Assembly (NCBI GenBank): GCA_017457585.1
Contig: JAFTHD010000070.1
Location: forward strand, 1-42,261
Reading direction: 5' to 3'
From: Bacillota bacterium
GTDB lineage: Bacteria; Bacillota_A; Clostridia; Peptostreptococcales; Anaerovoracaceae
Length of the DNA: 42,261 nt
In this document: positions 24,424 through 31,816 of the stretch, in pieces
Layout of the letters: every line of letters begins with the position of its first letter
Position numbering within the stretch: the stretch's first letter is position 1
Translations under genes and position numbers: made by a program
The notes under the pieces: model-generated
What the model was told of the DNA's origin: nothing
Seen by the model: the letters and a program-made list of their open reading frames with translations, nothing else
Databases searched by the model: none

Positions 24424-25056
24424 ATGGTAGTGGAAGTTCTCGTAAGAGGATATTTTGAAGAGAATTGTTTTTTTTATATCGACGATAGGACGAAGCATGG
24501 ATTCATCGTTGACCCGGGCGCTCAGGCAAAGGAGCTGCTGACTCTTATCAGAGAGAATGGATGGATCATCGAGAAGATTCTTCTGACCCACGGACATTTT
24601 GACCACATGGGAGCAGTAGACGAAATCAGAGAAGTGCTGGGTATTCCCGTCCTGGCACATAGAAAGTCAGATGAATATCTGCTCGATGCAGAGAAGAATT
24701 TGTCTGCGTTTTGCGGACCGCCGATTACGGTAAAAAACGTAGAGTACCTGGATGAAGGGGATGTGATAAAGCTTGATTCGAACCACGATTTCTGCCTGAA
24801 AGTGGTCTACGTGCCGGGGCACACGACGGATTCCGTCATGTTCTATTCCGAAAGAGATCATGTAGCCTTTGTCGGAGATACGATATTCAAAGGAACGATT
24901 GGAAATTATCAATATCCGGGAGGAAATCAGGGGGACTTGCTGAAAAGCATTACGCACATAATATTTGAGCTCCCGGATGAAACAGTACTCTGTTCCGGAC
25001 ATTCGGAACAGACGACCGTGGAAGCGGAGAAAAGAAGGTATTCTTTTCTCCGCTAG
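24424..25056 (+). CDS. MBL-fold metallo-hydrolase (glyoxalase II-like)
   Basis: 210 residues. The metallo-beta-lactamase signature LTHGHFDHMGAV (about residues 53-64), then a GHTTDSVMFY His, FVGDTIF Asp and CSGHSEQTT His complete a two-metal site. The small size fits hydroxyacylglutathione-hydrolase-like enzymes that hydrolyse thioesters, or related MBL proteins. ATG 24424 has GGGTGA just upstream. ATG 24400 is in frame and would overlap the DsbA-like gene. Linkage to that gene and the TetR repressor suggests a thiol-linked detoxification operon; that is inference. Confidence 0.85.
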   Translation: MVVEVLVRGYFEENCFFYIDDRTKHGFIVDPGAQAKELLTLIRENGWIIEKILLTHGHFDHMGAVDEIREVLGIPVLAHRKSDEYLLDAEKNLSAFCGPPITVKNVEYLDEGDVIKLDSNHDFCLKVVYVPGHTTDSVMFYSERDHVAFVGDTIFKGTIGNYQYPGGNQGDLLKSITHIIFELPDETVLCSGHSEQTTVEAEKRRYSFLR

Positions 25057-25135
25057 CGGTTGATGTGGATGAAACGAATAGGGATTAATTTAGATAACAG
25101 GGTCGGTACAACGCCACCGACCTTTGATGACTCGT

Positions 25136-25328
25136 TGCAATACCTAAACGTGACTTTTCGCCGTTTCAGAATTGCAACAAGTGGATTTTAATACCTAAAA
25201 CGCCTTTTTCGTGATTTCAGAATTGCAATCTCTGTGGCTGCAATTCTATATTAAAAAAACTCGATTTCAGAATTACTTTTAACGGTTTGCAATTCTGAAA
25301 TCGAGTTTTTTAGCGTTTAGGTATTGCA
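25136..25328. mobile_element. MITE-like inverted-repeat element, copy 2 (193 bp)
   Basis: The same element as at 22733, with the same 15-bp terminal inverted repeats (25136-25150 and 25314-25328) and internal hairpin, and a scatter of substitutions mainly in the first half. It ends the metallo-hydrolase transcript with its built-in hairpin and T run. The 3' flanks of both copies also share GCGAGGGCAGGGGG. The remaining bases of 25057-25352 hold no gene. Confidence 0.85.
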
Positions 25329-25352
25329 GGGCGCGAGGGCAGGGGGGTATCG

Positions 25353-26477
25353 CTACAGCTTGGCGGTCTCCGCTGCTATCGCTGCCTCAATGTCAGGCTT
25401 TGTGAGAAGCTCCAGGTCGTGCTTTGCAGGATTTTCGAGAGCGGCGATCCTGTTGGCGTGATTGGCGATGGATTTTTCAAACACGTTTCTGACGGTACGG
25501 GCGTTGCCGAAGTTTTCAGCTTTCTCTTCGTGGAGCCTGTCAAACTCGTCCGATAAGTAGCCGCTCAGATCTTCATCCATAACGTATCCGTTCTTTTTGC
25601 AGAAGATGCTGAATATGGAGCTCATCTCATCGCCGGTGTAGTCAGGAAACTCGAAGTATTTCCCGAATCTGGAGCTGAGTCCCGGGTTTGAGTCTATGAA
25701 CTTGTGCATGAGATCCGTGTATCCTGCGACGATTACGACCAAGTCATCCCTGTGGTCTTCCATCCCTTTGAGAATCGTCTCTATGGACTCGCGGCCAAAG
25801 GCGTCCTGCTCGTCGTTATTCAGAGCGTAGGCCTCATCAATGAAGAGGACTCCACCCAGCGCCGACTGTATGACTTCCTGGGTTTTGATCGCCGTCTGAC
25901 CTGAATACCCTGCAACGAGGGAACTCCTGTCGGCCTCGATAAGCTGACCCTTTGAGAGAAGTCCCATCTTCTTATATATCCCTGCCAGCATTCTGGCGAT
26001 GGTCGTCTTTCCCGTACCGGGATTCCCCGTAAATACCAGGTGATTGGACATGGTCGCCTTCGCAAGACCTTCTTCCTCACGAAGTTTGCTCACCTTCAGG
26101 AAGTTGATCAGCGTGCGAACGTCTTCCTTTACCGTGGTAAGGCCAACCAGCTCGTTCATTTCTGAAAGAAGCTCTTCGAGAGTTCTCGGGTCCTCCTCCG
26201 CAGCATCAGCCGCTTCCTCAGAAGCCTGTGCTTCCTTTGGAGCACCTGCCGTTTGGCTTTTAGCTGCGCCCGGAGACAGGCCGGCGACGTTCATGATGTC
26301 AGCCGCGTCCATTCCTTCCGTGGATTCAGGCTTAACGCCCGTCATATCGTAGATGGTGTCGTTTATGATCTGCTGGTTGAATTCCCTGCTGAAGTTAAAA
26401 TCCCTCCCGATATCGTCGAGGAGCTTGTTAATTGAATTCACCTGATCCGTTATCTCTTTTAAATCCTTATCTTTCAT
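25353..26477 (-). CDS. CbxX/SpoVK-type AAA ATPase
   Basis: 374 residues. The first 100 or so are helical and low in complexity (Ala/Glu-rich linker). The AAA module follows, with Walker A FTGNPGTGKTTIARM (about 149-163), Walker B GGVLFIDEAYAL (about 207-218), the sensor segment VIVAGYTD and the arginine-finger region NPGLSSRFGKYFEFPDY. CbxX/CfqX proteins include rubisco activases and SpoVK; in anaerobic Bacillota the role is usually unknown. An inverted repeat (26487-26528) lies between it and the divergent Nudix gene. Confidence 0.87.
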   Translation of the reverse strand: MKDKDLKEITDQVNSINKLLDDIGRDFNFSREFNQQIINDTIYDMTGVKPESTEGMDAADIMNVAGLSPGAAKSQTAGAPKEAQASEEAADAAEEDPRTLEELLSEMNELVGLTTVKEDVRTLINFLKVSKLREEEGLAKATMSNHLVFTGNPGTGKTTIARMLAGIYKKMGLLSKGQLIEADRSSLVAGYSGQTAIKTQEVIQSALGGVLFIDEAYALNNDEQDAFGRESIETILKGMEDHRDDLVVIVAGYTDLMHKFIDSNPGLSSRFGKYFEFPDYTGDEMSSIFSIFCKKNGYVMDEDLSGYLSDEFDRLHEEKAENFGNARTVRNVFEKSIANHANRIAALENPAKHDLELLTKPDIEAAIAAETAKL

Positions 26478-26486
26478 TTGAAAACA

Positions 26487-26528
26487 CCGTGATAAATCAG
26501 CATTAACGATAGCAATATTTTATCACGG
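26487..26528. promoter_or_regulatory. Inverted repeat between divergent genes
   Basis: CCGTGATAAA (26487-26496) and TTTATCACGG (26519-26528) are perfect complements 22 bases apart. They lie just upstream of the AAA ATPase gene and before the Nudix promoter. This could be a looped operator or a leader hairpin. Confidence 0.45.
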
Positions 26529-26538
26529 CAGCGTATTT

Positions 26539-26568
26539 TTGTTAAGGTGGTAATAGCTATGGTATAAT
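26539..26568 (+). promoter_or_regulatory. Promoter for the Nudix gene
   Basis: TTGTTA (26539-26544), an 18-base spacer and a consensus TATAAT (26563-26568) lie 20 bases before the start codon. Confidence 0.55.
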
Positions 26569-26588
26569 GCCAAAGTAAGGAGCGCAAA

Positions 26589-27047
26589 ATGACGGATCGA
26601 AGGGCAGACAAAGTAATACTGACAAATATGTGCATGATCGAAGATGGCCTTGGAAATGTAGTGGTTCTTGACAAAGTAAAGGGCGGCTACACCGGACTCA
26701 CCTTCCCGGGCGGTCACGTTGAAGAGGGCGAGGGCTTCACTCTTTCCATGTTTCGCGAGGCCAAAGAGGAGACAGGACTTGACATTTCGCATCCGGAGCT
26801 TACGGGCGTCTACCAGTGGACGGAGGAGGGCGTGAGAAACGTCATTCTTTTGTATAAAGCGGTGGCGGTAGGCGGAGATTTGCAGGGCTCAGAGGAAGGT
26901 CACGTGTACTGGGAGCCGTTAGAGGCGCTTAAGAAAAAGGAACTGGCTGAAGGCATGACGGATGTCATTCGCATTATGGAGTCTGACAAAACCGAGTGCC
27001 TGAGCGGACACGATGAAGATGGGAACTACTGGGGCAAGCTGTATTAA
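26589..27047 (+). CDS. Nudix hydrolase (MutT/8-oxo-dGTPase-like)
   Basis: 152 residues. The Nudix box is G-H-V-E-E-G-E-G-F-T-L-S-M-F-R-E-A-K-E-E-T-G-L (about residues 39-61), with every conserved acidic residue present. Such enzymes hydrolyse nucleoside diphosphate-X compounds; the N-terminal MCMIEDGLGNVVVLD layout is typical of 8-oxo-(d)GTP diphosphatase-like members. An AAGGAG site precedes ATG 26589. The final third has a short charged tail. Confidence 0.88.
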   Translation: MTDRRADKVILTNMCMIEDGLGNVVVLDKVKGGYTGLTFPGGHVEEGEGFTLSMFREAKEETGLDISHPELTGVYQWTEEGVRNVILLYKAVAVGGDLQGSEEGHVYWEPLEALKKKELAEGMTDVIRIMESDKTECLSGHDEDGNYWGKLY

Positions 27048-27072
27048 GTGAGATGATTCGGACAAGCAAAAA

Positions 27073-27090
27073 GGCCACGAGATCGTGACC
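27073..27090 (-). terminator. Terminator for the hypothetical gene at 27106 (lower strand)
   Basis: GGCCACGA and TCGTGACC pair across a GA loop. The lower strand continues into TTTTTGCTTG. Confidence 0.6.
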
Positions 27091-27105
27091 TGACCGGGAC
27101 TTGAT

Positions 27106-27414
27106 TTATAGATTGTCTTTGCTGTCCAAAACCTTACGGATGTTGCTGTCGCTGCTTGTAATATTATCCTTATCGGCAAGAGCAGGTTCTTTGCTGAGAG
27201 CTTTTTCCATAGCCGCAACCAAATTCTCTCTAACTTCTGCTGATTCGTTGCCGCTGTCGATACTTTCGAGATATGCATTGCAAACAGGGATCAACTCCTC
27301 ATCAGGGCTTCCTGTCGGATAACCGCAGAAGAAAAAAGCATCCTGTTTGAATTTTTCATTCTTTACTATTTCAGCGACTAAATCATATAGTTCTTTTTTG
27401 CTCAGTTTATCCAT
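27106..27414 (-). CDS. Hypothetical protein, 102 residues
   Basis: A soluble, mostly helical acidic protein that I do not recognise. The start at 27414 is chosen because GGAGGT lies just before it; the in-frame ATG 27426 contains that site. Its C-terminal half is rich in Asp and Ser, with KALSKEPALADKDNI followed by a DSN repeat. It stands alone with its own terminator between the Nudix gene and the first Cys-rich leader peptide, on the opposite strand to both. Confidence 0.6.
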   Translation of the reverse strand: MDKLSKKELYDLVAEIVKNEKFKQDAFFFCGYPTGSPDEELIPVCNAYLESIDSGNESAEVRENLVAAMEKALSKEPALADKDNITSSDSNIRKVLDSKDNL

Positions 27415-27478
27415 AGTGACCTCCATCTAATAACTCTGAATATCATATTACTTAAAAGAGCCTTTGTCAATTGAAGGG

Positions 27479-27507
27479 TTGACATGACATGAGAATAGTG
27501 GTAATTT
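27479..27507 (+). promoter_or_regulatory. Promoter of the first Cys-rich leader
   Basis: TTGACA (27479-27484), a 17-base spacer and TAATTT (27502-27507). The second leader has the same TTGACA-17-TANNNT spacing. Confidence 0.5.
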
Positions 27508-27543
27508 TATCATAAACATACTGGAATAGTAGGTAATTGGATT

Positions 27544-27645
27544 ATGAACATCAACGGTAAGAGAAGGATCGAGGGAATGGATATGGCATGTCACATGTGT
27601 TGCATGTGTCAGATTTTACGTGCCTCCGCAGCTCCCTTGAATTAA
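27544..27645 (+). CDS. Cys-rich leader peptide 1 (33 codons)
   Basis: The peptide has a basic start (MNINGKRRIEG), then CHMCCMC at residues 16-22, then QILRAS and a short tail. Cys and Met codons make up seven consecutive codons. A near-identical layout recurs at 32727: first Cys at residue 16, last Cys of the cluster at 22, then RAS. The codons for Arg-Ala-Ser (GTGCCTCCG, 27620-27628) can pair with the 5' arm of the downstream terminator (27680-27688) at eight of nine positions. This is the pattern of an attenuator leader that senses charged tRNA-Cys. An internal ATG at 27577 has the better ribosome binding site, so the peptide may be 22 codons. Confidence 0.7.
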   Translation: MNINGKRRIEGMDMACHMCCMCQILRASAAPLN

Positions 27646-27679
27646 TCTCCAGGCGATGATCAAAAAGGCGAACGAATAG

Positions 27680-27713
27680 CGGAAGCATGTGAGTATGTTT
27701 CCGTTCTTTTTTT
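27680..27713 (+). terminator. Attenuator terminator 1
   Basis: A nine-base-pair stem CGGAAGCAT (27680-27688) with ATGTTTCCG (27695-27703, one G-U), a six-base loop and the tail TTCTTTTTTT. It lies 34 bases after the leader peptide stop and upstream of the M20 peptidase operon. Confidence 0.85.
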
Positions 27714-27975
27714 GCAGCACTTGTCCTTGCGATTGACGAATGAAATGAAGTCAGAGCAATGGAATGTGCGCCGTCAGACGGACCTATCCCGATGAAGTAT
27801 GAATCGCCGGAAGGTCCTCTGTCAAAGGCACAGCGCTTCAGCCCGTGCGAGACCTATCCCGGCGAGAAACGAGCCGTAGGAAGGTCCGCTGCCAAAGTTG
27901 CAGGACTTTAGTCCGTGGCAACTTACGGCTGGCGACCAACGACGCAGCACTTGGATGAGTGGTGCCTGACGGCAA
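27714..27975 (+). ncRNA. Tandem-repeat structured leader RNA (family unknown)
   Basis: Two units of about 70 bases (27780-27849 and 27851-27922) share the frame GACCTATCCCG...GGAAGGTCC...CTGNCAAAG...CAG...CTTNAGNCCGTG. Each forms a GACCT/AGGTC hairpin topped by a second stem, CGAT/ATCG in unit 1 and CGGC/GCCG in unit 2, then a CTGT/ACAG or CTGC/GCAG hairpin; both differences are compensatory. GCCGTCAG (27770-27777) pairs with CTGACGGC (27966-27973) to enclose both units. A preceding hairpin TTGC...GCAA and the direct repeat GCAGCACTTG (27714, 27944) flank them. The position between an attenuator and a coding operon suggests a tandem riboswitch or another regulatory RNA. Confidence 0.6.
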
Positions 27976-28010
27976 TGTCGCAGAAACGAACATATGAGGA
28001 ATATAGACAC

Positions 28011-29147
28011 ATGACCGGAGCAGACATAAACAGAATGACAGAGCAGTTCATAGCGCTTTCACGCATGGACTCGGAAAGTTTTCACGAGGAAGGCGTAGCG
28101 GCCTGGCTCAAAGAAGAACTAACGCGCATGGGTTTTGTCGTCTATGAGGACGATGTAGGAAAGCATTACGGCTCTGAAGCGGGTAACCTATATGGGATCC
28201 TAAAAGGGGAAGGCAGCGCAAGCCCGGTGCTTTTCTCAGCTCACATGGATACGGTAAAGCCCGGAATTGGCAAAGTGCCAATTCTAAAAGATGGTCGTAT
28301 AGAGTCGGAAGGCGAGACGGTTCTTGGTGCCGATGATATCTGCGGCATAGTCGAGATCCTGGAAGGCATACGAATCGTAAAGGCAGAGGAAACGGAGGGC
28401 AAGAGACCTGCCGGAGATATAGAAGTCCTCTTCACCATCGCAGAAGAAGTGTACGGCAAAGGTGCCGCCGTGTTCGACTTTGGCAGAATCAAATCAAAGG
28501 ACGCATACGTGCTGGACATGAGCGGAGCACCGGGAGCAGCAGCCAGAAAGGCACCATCGATCGTATCCTTTGAGATCGAACTCAAAGGCAGGGCATCTCA
28601 CGCAGGATTTAAGCCGGAAGCAGGGATAAATGCCCTGGAGGCCGCAGCAAAGGCAATTGCAAGGATCAGGCAGGGCCGGGTGTCTGAAGAATCCACGCTG
28701 AACATAGGAACGATTGAGGCCGGAAGAGCAGACAATATCGTGGCAGAAAACTGCCGCTGCACGGGAGAAGTGAGAAGCTTCAGCCATGAAGAGGCGTTAA
28801 GCCTTGTGGAGCACGTGAAGAAGACTTTCGCAGAAGAGGCGGAAGCCTTGGGTGCAGAGATTCGATTCACACATACGGTCAGAATAAAGGCATACGAGAC
28901 AAAAGAGGATGCAAGGGTTTGCCGCCACTTCCGCAGCGCATGCAGGAAGCTGGGACTTGCAGGGGAACTTAAGTTCACTCACGGCGGCAGCGACAACAAT
29001 ATATTTGCACAGAAGGGTATCGAGGGAATAGTAGTAGCAAACGGAATGTACAAGACGCATTCAACTACCGAATACGCGCTAATAGACGACATGAAAACCG
29101 GGGCAGAACTTGTAGCAGCGCTTATCAGAGAAAGGCAGGATATTTAG
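28011..29147 (+). CDS. M20-family metallopeptidase (PepT-like)
   Basis: 378 residues. A two-zinc exopeptidase of the M20/M28-like class. Metal-site signatures are FSAHMDTV (about residues 77-84), TVLGADDICGIVEIL (about 104-118) and the catalytic Glu pair in FTIAEEVYGKG. A dimerisation domain follows (KGRASHAGFKPEAGINALEAA), and the last metal His is in THSTTEYALIDD. It resembles tripeptidase PepT and its relatives. The start at 28011 has GAGGA ten bases upstream; the frame stays open further 5' into the structured RNA, which I exclude. Operon context suggests it cleaves a gamma-glutamyl or Cys-containing dipeptide. Confidence 0.85.
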   Translation: MTGADINRMTEQFIALSRMDSESFHEEGVAAWLKEELTRMGFVVYEDDVGKHYGSEAGNLYGILKGEGSASPVLFSAHMDTVKPGIGKVPILKDGRIESEGETVLGADDICGIVEILEGIRIVKAEETEGKRPAGDIEVLFTIAEEVYGKGAAVFDFGRIKSKDAYVLDMSGAPGAAARKAPSIVSFEIELKGRASHAGFKPEAGINALEAAAKAIARIRQGRVSEESTLNIGTIEAGRADNIVAENCRCTGEVRSFSHEEALSLVEHVKKTFAEEAEALGAEIRFTHTVRIKAYETKEDARVCRHFRSACRKLGLAGELKFTHGGSDNNIFAQKGIEGIVVANGMYKTHSTTEYALIDDMKTGAELVAALIRERQDI

Positions 29148-29150
29148 GCC

Positions 29151-30533
29151 ATGACAAGCCGCAAGGAAATTGAGCAGGCGATATACAGCAGGTATATCGC
29201 ACCCACGAAAGGTAAGGAAAAGCAGTTCGTCGGAGTGGAGTTTGAACTCCCCCTCGTAAACCTGAAGAAGGAACCGGTGGATTTCGACCTGATCCACAGG
29301 ATGGTGGATGAGTTCATTCCACTCTTTGGATTCACCCAGGTGAAATACGACGATGAAGGGTACATATTCTCCGCCATGGAGCCTGAGACAGGAGACGATA
29401 TCTCCTTCGACTGCAGCTATAACACGTTGGAATTTTCTTTCGGGAAGGCGGACGACCTGAACGACATACAGGAACGATTCGCCAAGTACTACAGCTGGAT
29501 AAGCGAGTATCTCAGAAAGAATGAACACGCCATAACAGGCATGGGGATTAACCCCTATGCTGAGTACAACAGCATCATCCCCATTCCCAACGGCAGGTAC
29601 AGAATGCTGCTCCACCACCTGTGTTCCTACAAGGACTACAGGGAGCAGATGCTGTTCCATCACATTCCTTACTACGGGCTGATAGCCTGCTCCGCCCAGA
29701 CCCATATAGATGCCAGGGAAGAGGAACTGCCTCAGATGATAAACGTGTTCAACAAGCTTGAACCGCTGAAGGCTTTGCTCTTTGCCAATTCTCCTTCGGA
29801 GCAGCCGGAGGGCAAGTACATATGCGTGCGCGATCATCTTTGGCGCGACAGCATGCACGGACTGAATCCGCACAATGTGGACGGATGGGAAGTGGATATT
29901 ACAAACATCGATGAAATCGTTGCATACATAAGGACAATGAGCCTGTACTGCACGGAGAGGGAAGGCAAGTACATAAACTTTCAGCCGACTCCAATCGATG
30001 AGTACTTCGGTGAATGTCAGATTTCGGGAGAGTACTACGAGGATGGTGAGTACAGGAAGATAAGCTGGACACCGGAGCTGAGAGATCTGGAATACCTGAG
30101 ATCCTTTAAGTTCGTTGATCTGACCTTTAGAGGGACGTTAGAGCTTAGGAGCACATGCATGCAGCCTGTAAGCGAAGCCCTTACGGTTCCTGCATTCCAC
30201 CTGGGACTTCAGGATAAGCTCAGCGATCTCGAAGGACTGCTTGCAGGCGCAAGCCTCTATAAGCAGGGGTATACGCCGGTGGAACTCCGTAAACTGTTCG
30301 TTCGTCAGGATCTTCCGGCATTTGCAGACAGAGGAGAGCTGAAGCGTCTTTTGGAAGGTATCGTGGAATTGTCATACGACGGACTCAAGAGCAGAGGAAA
30401 GGGAGAAGAGAAGCTGATAGAGCCGCTCATCGGCCGTGCGGAGAGAGTGGAAAGTCCTGCACACCAGTTGCTCAAAGGCATCGAATCCGGTAAAACCATG
30501 GAGGATTATATCAAGGAGTATGGAACGCTATGA
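29151..30533 (+). CDS. Glutamate-cysteine ligase-fold enzyme 1 (GCS2-like)
   Basis: 460 residues. It has the ATP-dependent carboxylate-amine ligase fold of the GCS2/plant-type glutamate-cysteine ligases: KQFVGVEFELPLVNL with the Glu pair near the N-terminus (about residues 23-37), ITGMGINPYAEY, ACSAQTHIDAREEELPQMINV, LLFANSPS and LTFRGTLELRSTCMQP (about 324-339). Such enzymes join an amino group to the gamma-carboxyl of glutamate, usually giving gamma-glutamylcysteine. It is three bases after the peptidase gene and overlaps a second, differently built ligase. The two may work on different partners, or one may be regulatory. No glutathione synthetase lies beside them. Confidence 0.8.
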   Translation: MTSRKEIEQAIYSRYIAPTKGKEKQFVGVEFELPLVNLKKEPVDFDLIHRMVDEFIPLFGFTQVKYDDEGYIFSAMEPETGDDISFDCSYNTLEFSFGKADDLNDIQERFAKYYSWISEYLRKNEHAITGMGINPYAEYNSIIPIPNGRYRMLLHHLCSYKDYREQMLFHHIPYYGLIACSAQTHIDAREEELPQMINVFNKLEPLKALLFANSPSEQPEGKYICVRDHLWRDSMHGLNPHNVDGWEVDITNIDEIVAYIRTMSLYCTEREGKYINFQPTPIDEYFGECQISGEYYEDGEYRKISWTPELRDLEYLRSFKFVDLTFRGTLELRSTCMQPVSEALTVPAFHLGLQDKLSDLEGLLAGASLYKQGYTPVELRKLFVRQDLPAFADRGELKRLLEGIVELSYDGLKSRGKGEEKLIEPLIGRAERVESPAHQLLKGIESGKTMEDYIKEYGTL

Positions 30534-31816
30534 GACTTCATTCAGAAGATCAGTACATAAAGGAACATATCAAGGACGGTATGACGGGTCTGGAGCTGGA
30601 ATCCCACAGAATCGACGGGAATGGCAATCTGGCACATACCAAACACCCTTTCCCGGGAAGCCCATATATCGACAGGGACTTCAGCGAGGCGCAGATGGAG
30701 ATAAACACACCGCCTGCGGACTCACCGGCAGAAGCCCTTGAATTCTTGGAAAATCAGCTGGCGCTGGTGCATGAGAAGATAGGTGGAGACGGAGAACTTC
30801 TCTGGCCTTTCTCAAATCCGCCGATCATAAAGGGGGAAGATGATATCCCTATCGCAAGGTATGAGGGAGACCTGCTGCCCAGCTACTACTACAGGATATA
30901 TCTTGCGGAGCGCTACGGTAAATACAAGATGACCTACTCCGGGATTCACTACAACTACTCCTTCTCAGAGGAGCTGCTCAGGAGAAACTTTGAGATAGAC
31001 GAGGAAGCCGGAGCATATGATGGGGACTTCGATGGGTACAAGAATCAGTTCTATCTGAAGCTGGCAGAAAAGGCGCTGGCCTACAGCTGGGTGGTGGTGT
31101 CGCTTCTTGCGGCCAGCCCTATCGTGGACAACTCCTTCTACGAACTGGGAAAGTCGGGAGACAGCATCTTTACCGGATTTTCTTCGCTCAGGTGCAGCGA
31201 GTTCGGGTACTGGAATCCATTCCTGCCGATACTCTCCTATGAATCCATTGAAGGATACACTGGATCCATTGAAGGGTATCTGGATCAGGGGCTGCTCATA
31301 CAGGCCAGGGAACTTTACTATCCTGTCAGAATCAAACCGCCTGGGAAGTATACGCTGCAGGCGCTCAAGGATGACGGTATCAGCCATATTGAGCTGAGGC
31401 AGGTTGACCTGAACCCGTTCGTAAAGGGCGGCGCAGACATCAGGGACATGAACTTTCTCAAGCTGCTTTTGATCTACCTTGCTTCGGTTGACATGGAGAC
31501 CCTATCCCAGCAGGATCAGATGCAGGCGCTCCAGAACCACAAGACGGCAGCTCAGTACGACTGGGATATTGCCAGAATCACCACGGCAGGAAAACAGGCA
31601 GGAACGCTAAGGGAATACCTGAGAGACTTGCTCACAGATATGAAGGAGTTCTACGCAGATGATAGGGAAGCGCTGGAACTTCTGGACTACCAGCAGAAGA
31701 AGGTAGACGATGACGACTTCAGATACGCATCCCGCGTAAGGAAGGAGTACGGAGAGGATTATATTACAAAGGGAATTCACAGAGCTAAGAAGATACAGGA
31801 GGCATTCGATGTGTGA
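30530..31816 (+). CDS. Glutamate-cysteine ligase-fold enzyme 2 (bacterial GshA/GshAB N-domain-like)
   Basis: 428 residues. It matches the N-terminal ligase module of GshA/GshAB proteins: GLELESHRIDGNGNLAHT (about residues 20-37), DFSEAQMEINTPP (about 54-66), ELLWPFSNPP, YGKYKMTYSGIHYNYSF (about 131-147) and SSLRCSEFGYWN. The ATP-grasp glutathione synthetase module of GshAB is absent, so the likely product is gamma-glutamylcysteine or another gamma-glutamyl amide, not glutathione. It overlaps the first ligase as ATGA and the next gene by eight bases, so the set is translationally coupled. Confidence 0.87.
   Translation: MRLHSEDQYIKEHIKDGMTGLELESHRIDGNGNLAHTKHPFPGSPYIDRDFSEAQMEINTPPADSPAEALEFLENQLALVHEKIGGDGELLWPFSNPPIIKGEDDIPIARYEGDLLPSYYYRIYLAERYGKYKMTYSGIHYNYSFSEELLRRNFEIDEEAGAYDGDFDGYKNQFYLKLAEKALAYSWVVVSLLAASPIVDNSFYELGKSGDSIFTGFSSLRCSEFGYWNPFLPILSYESIEGYTGSIEGYLDQGLLIQARELYYPVRIKPPGKYTLQALKDDGISHIELRQVDLNPFVKGGADIRDMNFLKLLLIYLASVDMETLSQQDQMQALQNHKTAAQYDWDIARITTAGKQAGTLREYLRDLLTDMKEFYADDREALELLDYQQKKVDDDDFRYASRVRKEYGEDYITKGIHRAKKIQEAFDV

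Noticed and set aside
22733..25328. A CRISPR or REP array from the TTTCAGAATTGCA repeats
   Set aside because: The repeats lie inside one compact element with terminal inverted repeats that occurs twice. They are irregularly spaced and in both orientations.
27544..27645. Cys-rich peptide 1 as a metallothionein or RiPP precursor
   Set aside because: No maturation, export or metal-resistance genes adjoin. Placement before a terminator and complementarity of its codons to that terminator fit a leader peptide better.
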